From NCBI GenBank assembly GCA_016124795.1, contig WGNB01000029.1, forward strand, positions 29,961-93,960: a DNA stretch of 64,000 bases, in the 5' to 3' direction. This document shows, in pieces, positions 18,087 through 28,061 of the stretch (the first letter of the stretch is position 1; every line of letters begins with the position of its first letter). This stretch comes from Rhodopseudomonas sp. (GTDB taxonomy: Bacteria > Pseudomonadota > Alphaproteobacteria > Rhizobiales > Xanthobacteraceae). The notes below the pieces were generated by a model that worked only from the letters and a program-made list of their open reading frames with translations, did no database searches and was not told the origin of the DNA. A program made the translations under genes and the position numbers.

Positions 18087-18941
18087 CTACGGCGAATCAG
18101 CCTTGACAACCGAGGAACGAATGAACAAAGGCAGACATTTCAGGGCCGAGACTACACATACTGCTAGAGACTTAAATTCGCCTCTTCGCAAAGCGCGTTT
18201 GGCCATTGAGTAATATTGCCACAACAAAAGCGATGGCCTCCGCTCAAAAAGGCTCTTTTGCTTTTTTATTATGCATAATCGCGCTGGTAGATCGTTCGCC
18301 ACTATGCTCGAAATATTGCCAGCTGTTTCATACACGTCGACCAGCGGCCGATCTATCAATCCGAAAGAAGTCCTGGCGGCCAATCTTAATACAAGGTCCC
18401 AATCCTGAAATCGCGGCAAATCGGGATCAAACATGCCGATTTCCTCCAGGAGCGCCTTACGAACCAAAATTGTCTGAGTGCTGACGAAATTTTCCCTCAA
18501 CAGCGAGGGCAATATATCGCCTTGCCGCAAGGCGATGCTCTCCGGCGGGATATATTCGGCGCTGCCGTTTCTGTTGAAACGTTTCATCCCCGTGTAAACA
18601 ACCGCGTCAGCGGCATGCAAATTCATATACTCAATCTGCGCCTGCAACTTCTCGGGCAGCCAGGCATCGTCGCTGTCCTGAAAGGCGACGAGGTCGGCCC
18701 TGGCCGCAACAATGCCGGTGTTCCGCGCGGCAGCGCCGCCTTTGCGCGCGTCATGGCGCAGATAACGCAGACGGTTGTCGGCGTAACCGGCGATCACATC
18801 CCGCGAACCATCGGATGAGGCATCGTCAACCACGATCAACTCGAGATCGCGCCAGGTCTGGGCCAGCACGCTATCGATCGCGCGAGCCAACGTGCCGGCG
18901 CGGTTATAGGTTGGAATAATGACCGAGACGACAGGCGTCAT
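18087..18941 (-). CDS. family 2 glycosyltransferase
   Basis: 284 residues. The GT-A nucleotide-binding start VVSVIIPTYNRAGTLARAID, the LIVVDDASSDGS motif, and DLVAFQDSDDAWLPEKL (the DxD-type metal site with a typical ED-like follow-up) are intact. It presumably adds one sugar of the repeat unit on the cytoplasmic face; donor and acceptor are unknown. Lies between the methyltransferase and the flippase gene, with AT-rich gaps of about 125 bp on both sides that show no other gene. Confidence 0.9.
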   Translation of the reverse strand: MTPVVSVIIPTYNRAGTLARAIDSVLAQTWRDLELIVVDDASSDGSRDVIAGYADNRLRYLRHDARKGGAAARNTGIVAARADLVAFQDSDDAWLPEKLQAQIEYMNLHAADAVVYTGMKRFNRNGSAEYIPPESIALRQGDILPSLLRENFVSTQTILVRKALLEEIGMFDPDLPRFQDWDLVLRLAARTSFGLIDRPLVDVYETAGNISSIVANDLPARLCIIKKQKSLFERRPSLLLWQYYSMAKRALRRGEFKSLAVCVVSALKCLPLFIRSSVVKADSP

Positions 18942-19068
18942 CTAGCGTGCTTCACCCAGAACTAAATACATAACCCGCGAATAACCATCAGACGGATCAA
19001 ATGGGGCACAACGAACCAACATCCGTCGCATCGGCAACAAAGCGCTGCGATAAATTCCAAGCATCACT

Positions 19069-20490
19069 TCAACGAAAAACAGAATGCCGGATCTCATTTA
19101 AAAAATCCCGCATGAAAATAGCCAACAAAACAACATATAACGCCGCCCCTACAAGAACCAACAACCCGACCCGTATAGTCGAGGGCAAAGCGTCCCCCAA
19201 TTCAATATTGGCGAACCTAACCACAAAAGCCATAACAAACGCGAAGAATGCCGGAAAGAATAGCCTACGCAAAAGAAGGAATATATTCGACCCAATCAAG
19301 TCAAGCGTTACCTGCAAGGAGATAACGGTCACAAGGCCTGTCGCAAAAAAGTACGCGGCAACCATCCCGATTAGACCGTGTTGCAACCCCAGCCAAAAAG
19401 CCAACAACACGATCGACGTATTAGCGACGCCAAGCGTCCTCAAAACGTCGGCCCTCCCTATCGCCAGCAAAATAATTCCAGTGGTGGATGTTAGCGATTG
19501 GAAATATCCCATAGGCGCAATCCAGGCAACAATTTCAGAAACAGGCAACCATTTTGCACCGAGGAAGACTACTACAAACGGCTCGCGTAATGCCCATAAA
19601 CCGAACATCAAGGGCGCTGTAACGACTGAAATGAGCGACAGTGTTTGAAAATACAGGCGAACGACCCGCTCCAAGTTAGCTTGCTCCCGGCTATACACCG
19701 GCAAGAGCGCGCGATTTGTAACTGCGGTCACATTTTGGAGGGGAAACAACAACATTCTATTCGCAATGCTGTACAAGCCGAGACTATCGGCCCCTAAGAC
19801 CTTGCCAACGAGCGCGGAATCGACATTTCTCGCGAAGTAATTAATGAGGTTGAAAAAAACTAGATTTCCACTGAAAGAAAGGAGACTCTTCAACTCGTCA
19901 CGACTGAACGCGAATGTCGGACGCCATTTAGAAAAACATATAAATTGAATCGATGATACTACTGCATTAACGATGGCTTGAATTGCGAAACTATAAACGC
20001 CATAGCCATTGTAAGCTGCCAGTACACCGCTTGAAAGGCCTAAAAGGCCCGATGAAATTTCAACTGCTGCAACTTTTCTAAATTCGCCATTTCTCTCCAA
20101 AAAAGCTAGCTGGACGGCTCCGCCGGCCATAACAGGAAAAACCAGCGCAAGCATCATCAAGACGGGCGTCAATCGCACGGAGTCAAAAAACCAACCCGCG
20201 GCTGGAGCCGAAATCGCGACACCTACCCCAACTAAGACACCAAAAGCGATATTCAACCAGAAAACCGTATCGAGAACTACGCCCGTCAGCTTTGGGTTCT
20301 GTATCAACGCAGTCGATAGCCCCATATCCCGAAATAAGGTCCCAAAATTTATAATAACAGCAGCCATCGCCATGACGCCGTAATCGGATGGATCCAATAA
20401 CCGTGAATAAGCGAGAATTGACAAAAACTGGAAACAAACGCGCGCTATCTGACCAACGCCAACCCAACGCACATTAGATGCTGCTGACAT
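19069..20490 (-). CDS. Wzx-like polysaccharide flippase (MOP superfamily)
   Basis: 473 residues with twelve to fourteen predicted membrane helices, the size of WzxC-type exporters. The N-terminus VRWVGVGQIARVCFQFLSIL and SRLLDPSDYGVMAMAAVI, and GLSTALIQNPKLTGVVLDTV, are diagnostic of the PF13440-type exporter group. It should move the undecaprenyl-linked repeat unit across the inner membrane for the polymerase. The gene is markedly AT-rich compared with the flanking ones, consistent with a transferred serotype cassette. Confidence 0.9.
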   Translation of the reverse strand: MSAASNVRWVGVGQIARVCFQFLSILAYSRLLDPSDYGVMAMAAVIINFGTLFRDMGLSTALIQNPKLTGVVLDTVFWLNIAFGVLVGVGVAISAPAAGWFFDSVRLTPVLMMLALVFPVMAGGAVQLAFLERNGEFRKVAAVEISSGLLGLSSGVLAAYNGYGVYSFAIQAIVNAVVSSIQFICFSKWRPTFAFSRDELKSLLSFSGNLVFFNLINYFARNVDSALVGKVLGADSLGLYSIANRMLLFPLQNVTAVTNRALLPVYSREQANLERVVRLYFQTLSLISVVTAPLMFGLWALREPFVVVFLGAKWLPVSEIVAWIAPMGYFQSLTSTTGIILLAIGRADVLRTLGVANTSIVLLAFWLGLQHGLIGMVAAYFFATGLVTVISLQVTLDLIGSNIFLLLRRLFFPAFFAFVMAFVVRFANIELGDALPSTIRVGLLVLVGAALYVVLLAIFMRDFLNEIRHSVFR

Positions 20491-20662
20491 ATAGAACTAA
20501 CTACGAACAATCTTCAGAGGAATGCGAAGAACTAATCCATTCAAGGAAATGAATAGATAATCTCTCGGGCTATCAAACATACTTGCGTGACCTCTTCGGC
20601 CACTCCCCGCAGAAAATCTTCGTCACTTTACAGCCTATCCGGAAAAATCAGATGAGACATAG

Positions 20663-21415
20663 TCAGCCGGAACGACTGTTCCTTACGCGAAAAAAGTAAA
20701 AATCGGCCCAAGAGGTTTCGTCCGGATCGCAAATATCGAAAGGAAATCGATTCTCGATCTTGCAGAGAAACTCCCATGCTGGAGCATAGGTTTCAATCCA
20801 CCTGGTAAAGCGACGATGCCTAATATGAGGAACATGACCTGGCAGATCGACGTTACTGCTATATATGCAAATAAAGCGCTCTGCCGATTGGACCAAGCGA
20901 TGCATATACGCGTTATAAACATCGTCTTCCACGAGATGGTATAGAACATCTAACGACATCGACAACTCGGCAGACACTGATTTTTCTTCAGCGCTCCCCG
21001 AGACAAAGAACGCCTTGGTCTTATCCGATGAGAAATCTCGGCGGCAGCGCTTCACCGCTTCGACCGAAACATCGATCCCCGTATATTTTTTATACCTCGC
21101 AAGATTTAATTGAGCGCCATCGCCACAACCAAACTCGACGACACTTTCGATGTTATTGTCATCCACGAACTGATTTATAATTTCCGATTTGAATAGCGCC
21201 AGGCGGCCATACGAGCCTGGGCCGGATGTACCGCCATGACGATAGCGCGCATCCCAATAAGACGACGAAGTCTTAAAATTCTCTGGCTTACGTACGAGCC
21301 GCAAAAGAAGGCGGATCATTGCCCCCAATATTGGGACAGAGACCAAACGCCGCTTAACGGGCCGTAGGGCCTCTATAAGACGAGATACAGATTTTGAGGG
21401 CATATCAGTCACCAT
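20663..21415 (-). CDS. class I SAM-dependent methyltransferase
   Basis: 250 residues. The SAM-binding motif I is VVEFGCGDGAQLNL, preceded by SSYWDARYRHGGTSGPGSYG, a pattern seen in methyltransferases of polysaccharide and tailoring loci; YTGIDVSVEAVKRCRRDF is motif II, and LDVLYHLVEDDVYNAYMHRL follows. Target unknown, probably a sugar hydroxyl. Its start overlaps the end of the upstream glycosyltransferase gene by 11 bp (coupled), although an internal ATG at 21403 would avoid the overlap. Confidence 0.82.
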   Translation of the reverse strand: MVTDMPSKSVSRLIEALRPVKRRLVSVPILGAMIRLLLRLVRKPENFKTSSSYWDARYRHGGTSGPGSYGRLALFKSEIINQFVDDNNIESVVEFGCGDGAQLNLARYKKYTGIDVSVEAVKRCRRDFSSDKTKAFFVSGSAEEKSVSAELSMSLDVLYHLVEDDVYNAYMHRLVQSAERFICIYSSNVDLPGHVPHIRHRRFTRWIETYAPAWEFLCKIENRFPFDICDPDETSWADFYFFRVRNSRSG

Positions 21416-22559
21416 CTACAATTTTATCGTACAGGCTTTCCAAAAGCCTCGTGCAGTCGCGTATATCGAACCGACCTTTCACGAACTCTCGCGCTTCGTA
21501 GGCCATTGTTTGATTCAATTCGGGGTTTGAGAGAACCCTGATCAAGCATTCGGATAAGGCCTTCGAATTTCGTTCTTCAAATTTGAAGCCTGTCACGCCA
21601 TTGATAATTCCTTCGTCGGCGCCCCCGAGCGCCGAAGTGACTACCGGCACACCCGCAGCCTGTGCCTCGAGCAACACAAGACCAAATCCTTCTGCGTCAC
21701 CATTTTCCGCCCTGACACTTGGCAAACAAAAAACGCGTGAACTGCCCAGTTCCGCCTTAATCTGCGCGTGAGGCATGCCCCCCATAAATCTCGCACAAAC
21801 CCCAAGCTCTCGCGATTTCTGCTCTAGGCTATACCTCAACGGGCCATCACCAATGACGGTCAACTCGGCGTTCGGAATTACTCGCTGAACGCTCTCCATC
21901 GCGCTTATGAGATACTCGCAGCCCTTCTTTTCGACCAATCTTCCTACAAAGAGAACACGCAGGGGACGATTTGAAAGCAGGATTTCGCCTGGTCGAAAGT
22001 TTTCGGAATCAACTCCAATATATTTTGTCGCGATCTTTTCAGGAGGAATTCCATAAGAAATGGCCTTGTCCCGGATAGCATCCGAAACGGCAATAAAATG
22101 ACGATTCTCACGCTGCGCTAACTGTAGCAATTGACGCGGATATGCGCGCATAAAAGGCGCATGCTCTTTCCGCTCCCACCAATCGCGACGGATGTTCACG
22201 TCGTATCCATGGAGCGTGGTCACCATTGGTATCCCGAGAGACACTGCGATCGGTTCTGCAGCAACGGCATCCATGCCGAAATGCGCGTGCAATAGGGCTG
22301 GCGCTTCACGTTTAAAAGCATTGATTCCCGGAGGACGGCCGATACGCCATCCGATCTTGCACAGCAAGTGAGCGAAACTTTTGCTTCGGGGAGCGTCCAG
22401 CAACCGATAGTCTAGTCCATCAAGCGGCAATTGATCGATATATCGCCTGCCGACAAGAGTTCCTTTCCAAGAACTATAGGCTAGCATCTGCTCTTTAATG
22501 AATGTTTCCGAATATGGAAGGAGGTCGGATCTGAAAACAAGAACAGTACGCAAGGACAA
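21405..22559 (-). CDS. family 4 glycosyltransferase
   Basis: 384 residues, GT-B fold. The C-terminal half has LRVLFVGRLVEKKGCEYLIS, AELTVIGDGPLRYSLEQKS and the donor-binding ENGDAEGFGLVLLEAQAAGV (E-x7-E), the hallmark of retaining GT4 enzymes. N-terminal FRSDLLPYSETFIKEQML is typical of capsule GT4 proteins. No ATG precedes the conserved N-terminus: the start must be a TTG (22559 or 22553), with AGGA upstream. It directly precedes, and overlaps, the methyltransferase gene. Confidence 0.9.
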   Translation of the reverse strand: MSLRTVLVFRSDLLPYSETFIKEQMLAYSSWKGTLVGRRYIDQLPLDGLDYRLLDAPRSKSFAHLLCKIGWRIGRPPGINAFKREAPALLHAHFGMDAVAAEPIAVSLGIPMVTTLHGYDVNIRRDWWERKEHAPFMRAYPRQLLQLAQRENRHFIAVSDAIRDKAISYGIPPEKIATKYIGVDSENFRPGEILLSNRPLRVLFVGRLVEKKGCEYLISAMESVQRVIPNAELTVIGDGPLRYSLEQKSRELGVCARFMGGMPHAQIKAELGSSRVFCLPSVRAENGDAEGFGLVLLEAQAAGVPVVTSALGGADEGIINGVTGFKFEERNSKALSECLIRVLSNPELNQTMAYEAREFVKGRFDIRDCTRLLESLYDKIVDGD

Positions 22560-22689
22560 GTTCCTATTAAGCTCTACGTTCTAGTATGCGCGCATGTAAT
22601 TCTTGCCAGACGCATCGCCGGCAGATTTCCACCGGATCGCCGAGATCGTGACCGAAAAGCCTGGGCGACATATCAACGCTCCTGAGACA

Positions 22690-23736
22690 TCACGCGGCAA
22701 CGCCGGCCGCGCGCGCCAAACGCGGGCCGGTCTTTCGCCGCCGCAACGAGAAATCGGCGATCGCACCGAGAACGACCGCGGCGCCGGCCATGTCGCCGCG
22801 CGCCGCCATCTTCAGCGATTTCAGCCCGGTATAGATCCAGGCGAAGGGCAACAAGGCGTTATGATATCGCCGCGTGAAGCGCAGAAAATTGACATTGTAA
22901 TAATACAGCGCCGTGTCGCTCATCCGCCCCCGCGAGTTCGTGCCGATCGAGCCGCCCTCCTTGTGATAGACAAGCGAGTCCCGGGCCCAGACCTGCCGAT
23001 AGCGGCCGGCGTTGCGGCGGCTCCAATCGAGCTCCTCGAAATACAGGAAATAGTCTTCGTTCATCAGGCCGACGGTCTGCAGGAAGCCGCGCGACACCAG
23101 CATCGAGGCGCCGACGATATAATCCAGCGCACCCTCGATCTCCGATGACGCGGGCAGTTCCGACGCCGGCCGGCCCATCGCCAGATTGCGCCCCCGGCCG
23201 ATGAAACGGTTATAGGTGCCGCCAAGGCTCTGGATACGCGACGGCGTATCGTAATAGAGCAAGGTCGAGCCGCAGATGCCGATGCGCGGGTCGGCTTGCG
23301 CCCGCTCGCACAGCCGCGCCAGCGCCTGCGGGTCGACCACCGTGTCGTTGTTCAGGAGCCAGCACCAGCCGCAATCCGGATCGCCCAGCGCCGCCCGGAT
23401 GCCGACATTGTTGCCGGCGGCAAAGCCGAGATTGTCGGCGCAGCGGATGACCGTCACCAGCGGCGCCGTCGCCGGATCGAAGCGGGCGGCGGACGAGAGC
23501 ACCTGAAAGGTTGGCGACCTGACGCGCCCGGCCGGCAGCGCCGCCCAGGGCGCACCGCGCCGGTCGGCTTCGCTCCGGCCGCCGGCCCAATCGGCCAGCT
23601 TCGCCACGCCCTCGTCCCGGCTTTCGTTGTCGACGACGATGACACGGAATTCCGGCGCCGCGATCCGCAACAGCGATTCAAGACACTCGATGGTGTCGGC
23701 GTAACCGCGCCAGTTGACGAGAATGATGTAGACCAT
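22690..23736 (-). CDS. family 2 glycosyltransferase, rhamnosyltransferase-like
   Basis: 348 residues from the ATG at 23736. MVYIILVNWRGYADTIECLE and RVIVVDNESRDEG form the GT-A start, NLGFAAGNNVGIRAA and WLLNNDTVVDPQALARL the middle (NND metal-site region), and FLYFEELDWSRRNAGRYRQV the catalytic ED region. The NxGFAxGNNxG pattern is common in WcaA/WbbL-like rhamnosyltransferases, which fits dTDP-rhamnose genes in the same locus, but donor identity is inference. GC content is back to high values, marking the edge of the AT-rich cassette. Confidence 0.9.
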   Translation of the reverse strand: MVYIILVNWRGYADTIECLESLLRIAAPEFRVIVVDNESRDEGVAKLADWAGGRSEADRRGAPWAALPAGRVRSPTFQVLSSAARFDPATAPLVTVIRCADNLGFAAGNNVGIRAALGDPDCGWCWLLNNDTVVDPQALARLCERAQADPRIGICGSTLLYYDTPSRIQSLGGTYNRFIGRGRNLAMGRPASELPASSEIEGALDYIVGASMLVSRGFLQTVGLMNEDYFLYFEELDWSRRNAGRYRQVWARDSLVYHKEGGSIGTNSRGRMSDTALYYYNVNFLRFTRRYHNALLPFAWIYTGLKSLKMAARGDMAGAAVVLGAIADFSLRRRKTGPRLARAAGVAA

Positions 23737-23826
23737 GGCGCGCCCGTCAGTCCCGTCTTGCACGGCAAGGCCGGCGCGATCCGCACGCCCGCCGGCGATA
23801 TTGATGACGGGATCGGCCCGGTGTCG

Positions 23827-24609
23827 TCATCGGTGCCTGAGGTACTTCGCTTTCAGGAAAGCCCCGAGCAGCGCCGCCGACCAGGCACCGATATGGCCGT
23901 CGGCCCTGAAACGCCGCACCGTCGCGAGATGCGCGTCGAGGAGCGCCTGGACATTGCCGGAAAGCCCCCGGCCCTTGATATGGCCCTCGTCGCGGACCGA
24001 CAGGAACGCCGTCGACTTCCAGAGCGGATAGCCGCGAAACACCAGTTCGCCCCACAGCCGGTAATCCTCGGACCGGCGAATGGTCTCGTCGAAACGGACC
24101 GGGATGCGCCCCTTGCGGAACACCACGGTTGTCGGCGCGAACTGGCTGGTGGCGATGTAGACGTCAAGCCGGTTCATGCGATACAGCGGCGCGCCGCGAT
24201 GCAGACGGTCATTGATCGTCGGCGCCCGGCTCCCGGCGACAATATTGTTGTGACCCAGAAAGTCGATCGCCTTGTCGCGCATGAGCGTGACGGCGTGTTC
24301 GAGCTTTTCCGGCAGCCAGTAATCGTCGGAATCGAGAAACGCCACGAATTCGCCGCCGGCCGCGTCGATGCCACGGTTGCGCGCCACCGCCGGCCCGCCA
24401 TTCGACGGCAGATCGAGGACGCGGACATTGGCAAAGCCTCCGGCGATCCGCTGCGCTTCGGCCCGTTGCGCCGCCGCCGAGGCATCGTTGACGACGATGA
24501 CCTCGAAGGCCGGCAGCGTCTGCTGCGCGACCGACCGCAGGGCCCGCGCCAGCGTATCGGCGGCGTTGAAGAACGGTATGACGACCGAAACCGTTCCGTC
24601 ACCCGCCAC
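23827..24609 (-). CDS. family 2 glycosyltransferase
   Basis: 260 residues. VSVVIPFFNAADTLARALRS, VIVVNDASAAAQR and EFVAFLDSDDYWLPEKLEHA give the GT-A nucleotide and metal-binding motifs; the C-terminal part is short. The start is GTG at 24609 (no ATG lies upstream of the conserved VSVVIP segment). Part of the run of glycosyltransferase genes between the GDP-fucose genes and the flippase; about 83 bp separates it from the WcaI-like gene. Confidence 0.9.
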   Translation of the reverse strand: MAGDGTVSVVIPFFNAADTLARALRSVAQQTLPAFEVIVVNDASAAAQRAEAQRIAGGFANVRVLDLPSNGGPAVARNRGIDAAGGEFVAFLDSDDYWLPEKLEHAVTLMRDKAIDFLGHNNIVAGSRAPTINDRLHRGAPLYRMNRLDVYIATSQFAPTTVVFRKGRIPVRFDETIRRSEDYRLWGELVFRGYPLWKSTAFLSVRDEGHIKGRGLSGNVQALLDAHLATVRRFRADGHIGAWSAALLGAFLKAKYLRHR

Positions 24610-24692
24610 GGGACCCGCCGCGATAAGGTTGGGGCATGATCGCGAAATCCGCCTTGCCGTCTCGCGGCCGGCGGGCGCATGCGGCGACGATG

Positions 24693-25988
24693 TCAGGGTA
24701 CGGCATGCGCCGGTCCGCCCTTCGCCAGCGTCGTCAGGATCTCCTCGAACCGCGCCATGGCCGCGTCGCGGGACAGCTCGTTCGCCAGCGCCAGCCGCCG
24801 TTCGCTGCCGCCATCCGGGTCATCCACCAGATGGGCGCGAATGGACGCGACAAGGGCATCCGGGTCCTCAGGCGTGATGACCGCCGCGGCGCCGTCGAGA
24901 AAACGCCCCAGTTCGGTGTCCTTTTCGGCCATCACGATGATCGGCCGTCCGCTGGCCAGCATGCCGCCGAGCTTCGAGGGAAGTACAAGATCGCCAGCCG
25001 CGGCAAGTTGCGGCAAAACATGCAGGTCGCATAACCCGAGAAAATCGCCGAGCCGCTCATAAGGCTGCAGCGGCAAGAACCGGACATTGCCGAGCCCCGC
25101 CGCCGCCGCGACAAGCGACATCCTGGATGGCCCCTCACCGGCAATGACGAAGGTCACGTTCGACAGATCCTTAAGCCGGCGGGCCGCCTCGATCACAACG
25201 TCGAGCCCCTGCTTGGGCCCGAGATTGCCGGAATACAAAACGACGAAGGCGTCATCGGCGAGGCCGAGTTCCGCGCGATAGCTCCGCGACCGAGCCGCGG
25301 GCTTGATATGCGCGAGGTCGACCCAGTTCCGCACGATCGACACCCGCCCGCCCGCGATACCCTTGCATTCGATCTGTTCCGCCATCCGGCCCGAAATCGT
25401 GACAAAATGATCAACGCCGCGCCAACATAGCCGCTCGAACAGACTCGCCAGCGACATCAGCCAGCGCTTCGGCGATACGTGGCCGACAGCAAAAGCCGCG
25501 TCAATCTCGAAGTCCTGAACATGCAGCAGCGTGCGGGCGCCCACCAGTTTCGCCGCCAGCAGGGCGACAGGCGCGACGAACAAGGTCGGCTCGACGCAGA
25601 AGACGACCGCAGGCCGCATCCGCAGGATGCGCCAGAACGCCACTGGCGCCGACGTGATGGCGAAGGTCAAGGGCGCCAGCAGCCGCCAGATTCCGCCCAT
25701 GCCGGATTTCAGCAATAGCGGACAACGACTCAACGTCACGCCGCCGATCGACCCGGTGCTGTAACGATTGCGGAAACTATCGAAGACTTTCCAGCCGGGA
25801 TAATGCGGCGCCGCCGTCACCACCTCGACGGCCACGCCGCGCCCGGCCAGATAGCTGCCGATATCCCCGGTATAACGGCCGACGCCGGTCGGCTCCGGGC
25901 TGTAATTCATGCAATAGAAAAACACCCGCAGCGAAAGCCCGTCGCCCTTCAACACCGACGTCAGCGGATAAGACCCGCTCAACGCCAT
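24693..25988 (-). CDS. family 4 glycosyltransferase, WcaI-like (fucosyltransferase candidate)
   Basis: 431 residues. The N-terminus FFYCMNYSPEPTGVGRYTGD and TAAPHYPGWKVFDSFRNRYS are characteristic of WcaI of colanic acid loci, followed by the GT4 donor site region VLYSGNLGPKQGLDVVIEAA and FVIAGEGPSRMSL. WcaI relatives commonly accompany gmd and fcl, and this gene does so with a stop/start overlap (TGATG) to fcl, so transfer of fucose is a reasonable inference. The chosen ATG at 25988 makes that one-base overlap. Confidence 0.92.
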   Translation of the reverse strand: MALSGSYPLTSVLKGDGLSLRVFFYCMNYSPEPTGVGRYTGDIGSYLAGRGVAVEVVTAAPHYPGWKVFDSFRNRYSTGSIGGVTLSRCPLLLKSGMGGIWRLLAPLTFAITSAPVAFWRILRMRPAVVFCVEPTLFVAPVALLAAKLVGARTLLHVQDFEIDAAFAVGHVSPKRWLMSLASLFERLCWRGVDHFVTISGRMAEQIECKGIAGGRVSIVRNWVDLAHIKPAARSRSYRAELGLADDAFVVLYSGNLGPKQGLDVVIEAARRLKDLSNVTFVIAGEGPSRMSLVAAAAGLGNVRFLPLQPYERLGDFLGLCDLHVLPQLAAAGDLVLPSKLGGMLASGRPIIVMAEKDTELGRFLDGAAAVITPEDPDALVASIRAHLVDDPDGGSERRLALANELSRDAAMARFEEILTTLAKGGPAHAVP

Positions 25989-26995
25989 CAGATCGCCGTC
26001 GGCGCGAATGATCGAGCTCCGAATTTCAGCGCGACGTCCCCCGCCCTAGCCTGCCAATGGGACAGATACCAGCGATACGTGCTGGCCAAACCGTCTTTCA
26101 ACGAGATCGACGGCGTCCAGCCCAAGGCCCTGATGCGGTCAGCGCTCATCAGCTTGCGTGGCGTACCGTCATGCTTCGATAGGTCGTGGACAATCCGGCC
26201 GGACAAACCAACCGTCTCGCAGATCAACTTGGTCAGGTCCAGAATGGTCAGATCGCTACCGCTGCCGACATTGACATGCCCATCCCCGGAATAGACTTGC
26301 ATCAGAAAGACGCAGGCATCAGCGCAATCGTCGACATGCAGAAATTCCCGCCGCGGCGCGCCAGTGCCCCAAACGATAATTTCGTCGTCGCCGCGCGACT
26401 TTGCTTCATGAGCCTTGCGCAACAAAGCCGGAATGACGTGGCTGGTATCGAGATCGAAATTGTCGCCGGGGCCATATAGATTGGTCGGCATCGCCGAGAT
26501 GAAATCGCTGCCATATTGCTTGCGATACGCCTGACAAAGCTTAATGCCTGCAATCTTGGCAACGGCGTACCATTCATTGGTCGGTTCGAGCGGCCCCGTC
26601 AACAAAGCGTCTTCCGGAATCGGCTGCGGCGCGAATTTCGGATAGATGCAGCTCGAGCCCAAAAACAACAGCTTCGACACCTCCGCGCGGTGAGCGGCCT
26701 CAATGACATTGGTCTCGATCACGAGGTTGTCGTAGAGGAAGTCGACTGGATAGGTTTCGTTGGCCAAGATGCCGCCAGCCCGCGCCGCGGCCAGAAAGAT
26801 CGCGTCAGGCCTCGCGTCGCGGATCCACGCACGCGTTGCCGCCTGATCCTTCAGATCGACGTCCCTCCGGTCAACCGTCAGGATTTCACAGTTCTCAAGG
26901 CCAAGCCGACGTACCAGCGCGGAGCCGACCATACCCTTATGCCCGGCGACCCAGACTCGCTTGCCCGCGAGCGGGAAGATCACGTCATTCGGCAT
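25988..26995 (-). CDS. fcl: GDP-L-fucose synthase
   Basis: Epimerises and reduces GDP-4-keto-6-deoxymannose to GDP-L-fucose. 335 residues. [20 protein letters not shown] is the NADP site, [20 protein letters not shown] the second conserved block, [20 protein letters not shown] and [17 protein letters not shown] hold the catalytic Ser-Tyr-Lys set. Its ATG lies inside the last codons of gmd (11-bp overlap), so the two are translationally coupled. Confidence 0.96.
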   Translation of the reverse strand: MPNDVIFPLAGKRVWVAGHKGMVGSALVRRLGLENCEILTVDRRDVDLKDQAATRAWIRDARPDAIFLAAARAGGILANETYPVDFLYDNLVIETNVIEAAHRAEVSKLLFLGSSCIYPKFAPQPIPEDALLTGPLEPTNEWYAVAKIAGIKLCQAYRKQYGSDFISAMPTNLYGPGDNFDLDTSHVIPALLRKAHEAKSRGDDEIIVWGTGAPRREFLHVDDCADACVFLMQVYSGDGHVNVGSGSDLTILDLTKLICETVGLSGRIVHDLSKHDGTPRKLMSADRIRALGWTPSISLKDGLASTYRWYLSHWQARAGDVALKFGARSFAPTAI

Positions 26996-28061
26996 TATGC
27001 CGCTTTTCGCTGGCGACGGTTTTCAGGTCGGCGCGGACCATCTCCGCACAGAGAGCCCGGGCCGACGTTTCATGCTTCCAGCCAAGACGGGTCTGGGCTT
27101 TTGTCGGATCGCCCAGCAGCAATTCAACTTCCGTCGGACGAAAATACCGCTTATCGACTTCGACCAGGCAGCGCCGGGTGCCAACCTGATAACCCTTCTC
27201 ATCGGCGCCAACGCCTTCCCACACCAGCTTGATACCGACTTCCTCAAAGGCCCAGTCGACAAATTCGCGAACCGTGGTGGTCTTGCCTGTCGCCAGAACA
27301 AAATCGTCCGGCTCGTCCTGCTGCAACATCATCCACATGCCGCGCACATATTCGCGCGCATGTCCCCAATCACGCTTGGCGTCGAGGTTGCCAAGAAAAA
27401 GCTTATCCTGAAATCCGAGATGGATGGCCGCGGCCGCCCGCGTGATCTTGCGGGTAACGAAGGTCTCACCGCGCAACGGGCTTTCGTGATTGAACAGAAT
27501 GCCGTTCGAGGCATGAATGCCGTAGGCTTCGCGATAGTTGACGACGATCCAGTAGGCATAGATCTTGGCTGCGGCATAAGGACTGCGCGGATAAAACGGC
27601 GTCGTCTCGCTCTGCGGGGTCTCCTGCACTTTGCCGTAAAGTTCGGATGTCGAGGCCTGATAGAAGCGGGTCTTTTTTTCGAGTCCGAGAATCCGAATGG
27701 CTTCGAGCAGCCGCAGCGTGCCGATAGCGTCGGCGTTGGCGGTGTATTCGGCGGTTTCGAAAGAGACCTGCACATGGCTCTGGGCGGCAAGATTGTAGAT
27801 CTCGTCCGGCTGCGTCTGCTGAATAATGCGGATCAGGTTGGTCGAATCCGTCATATCACCATAATGCAAGACAAAACGCAGATTTTCTTCGTGCGGGTCC
27901 TGATAAAGGTGCTCGACCCGACCGGTATTGAACGACGACGAACGCCGTTTGATACCATGAACGGTGTAACCCTTCTCCAGCAGGAACTCGGCGAGGTAAG
28001 CGCCATCCTGACCCGTCGCGCCGGTGATCAACGCGACTTTCCCGTTACTCTTGATCGTCAT
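26985..28061 (-). CDS. gmd: GDP-mannose 4,6-dehydratase
   Basis: First committed step to GDP-fucose. 358 residues. [20 protein letters not shown] binds [22 protein letters not shown] and [20 protein letters not shown] supply the catalytic Thr/Glu and Tyr-Lys; [19 protein letters not shown] is diagnostic. It is the first gene after a 686-bp gap, so a promoter for the sugar-nucleotide and transferase part of the locus probably lies directly upstream. Confidence 0.97.
   Translation of the reverse strand: MTIKSNGKVALITGATGQDGAYLAEFLLEKGYTVHGIKRRSSSFNTGRVEHLYQDPHEENLRFVLHYGDMTDSTNLIRIIQQTQPDEIYNLAAQSHVQVSFETAEYTANADAIGTLRLLEAIRILGLEKKTRFYQASTSELYGKVQETPQSETTPFYPRSPYAAAKIYAYWIVVNYREAYGIHASNGILFNHESPLRGETFVTRKITRAAAAIHLGFQDKLFLGNLDAKRDWGHAREYVRGMWMMLQQDEPDDFVLATGKTTTVREFVDWAFEEVGIKLVWEGVGADEKGYQVGTRRCLVEVDKRYFRPTEVELLLGDPTKAQTRLGWKHETSARALCAEMVRADLKTVASEKRHNAE

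Noticed and set aside
23296..24639. 447-codon plus-strand frame across two glycosyltransferase genes
   Set aside because: Spans two real genes on the other strand and reads as low-complexity Arg/Asp/Gly sequence.
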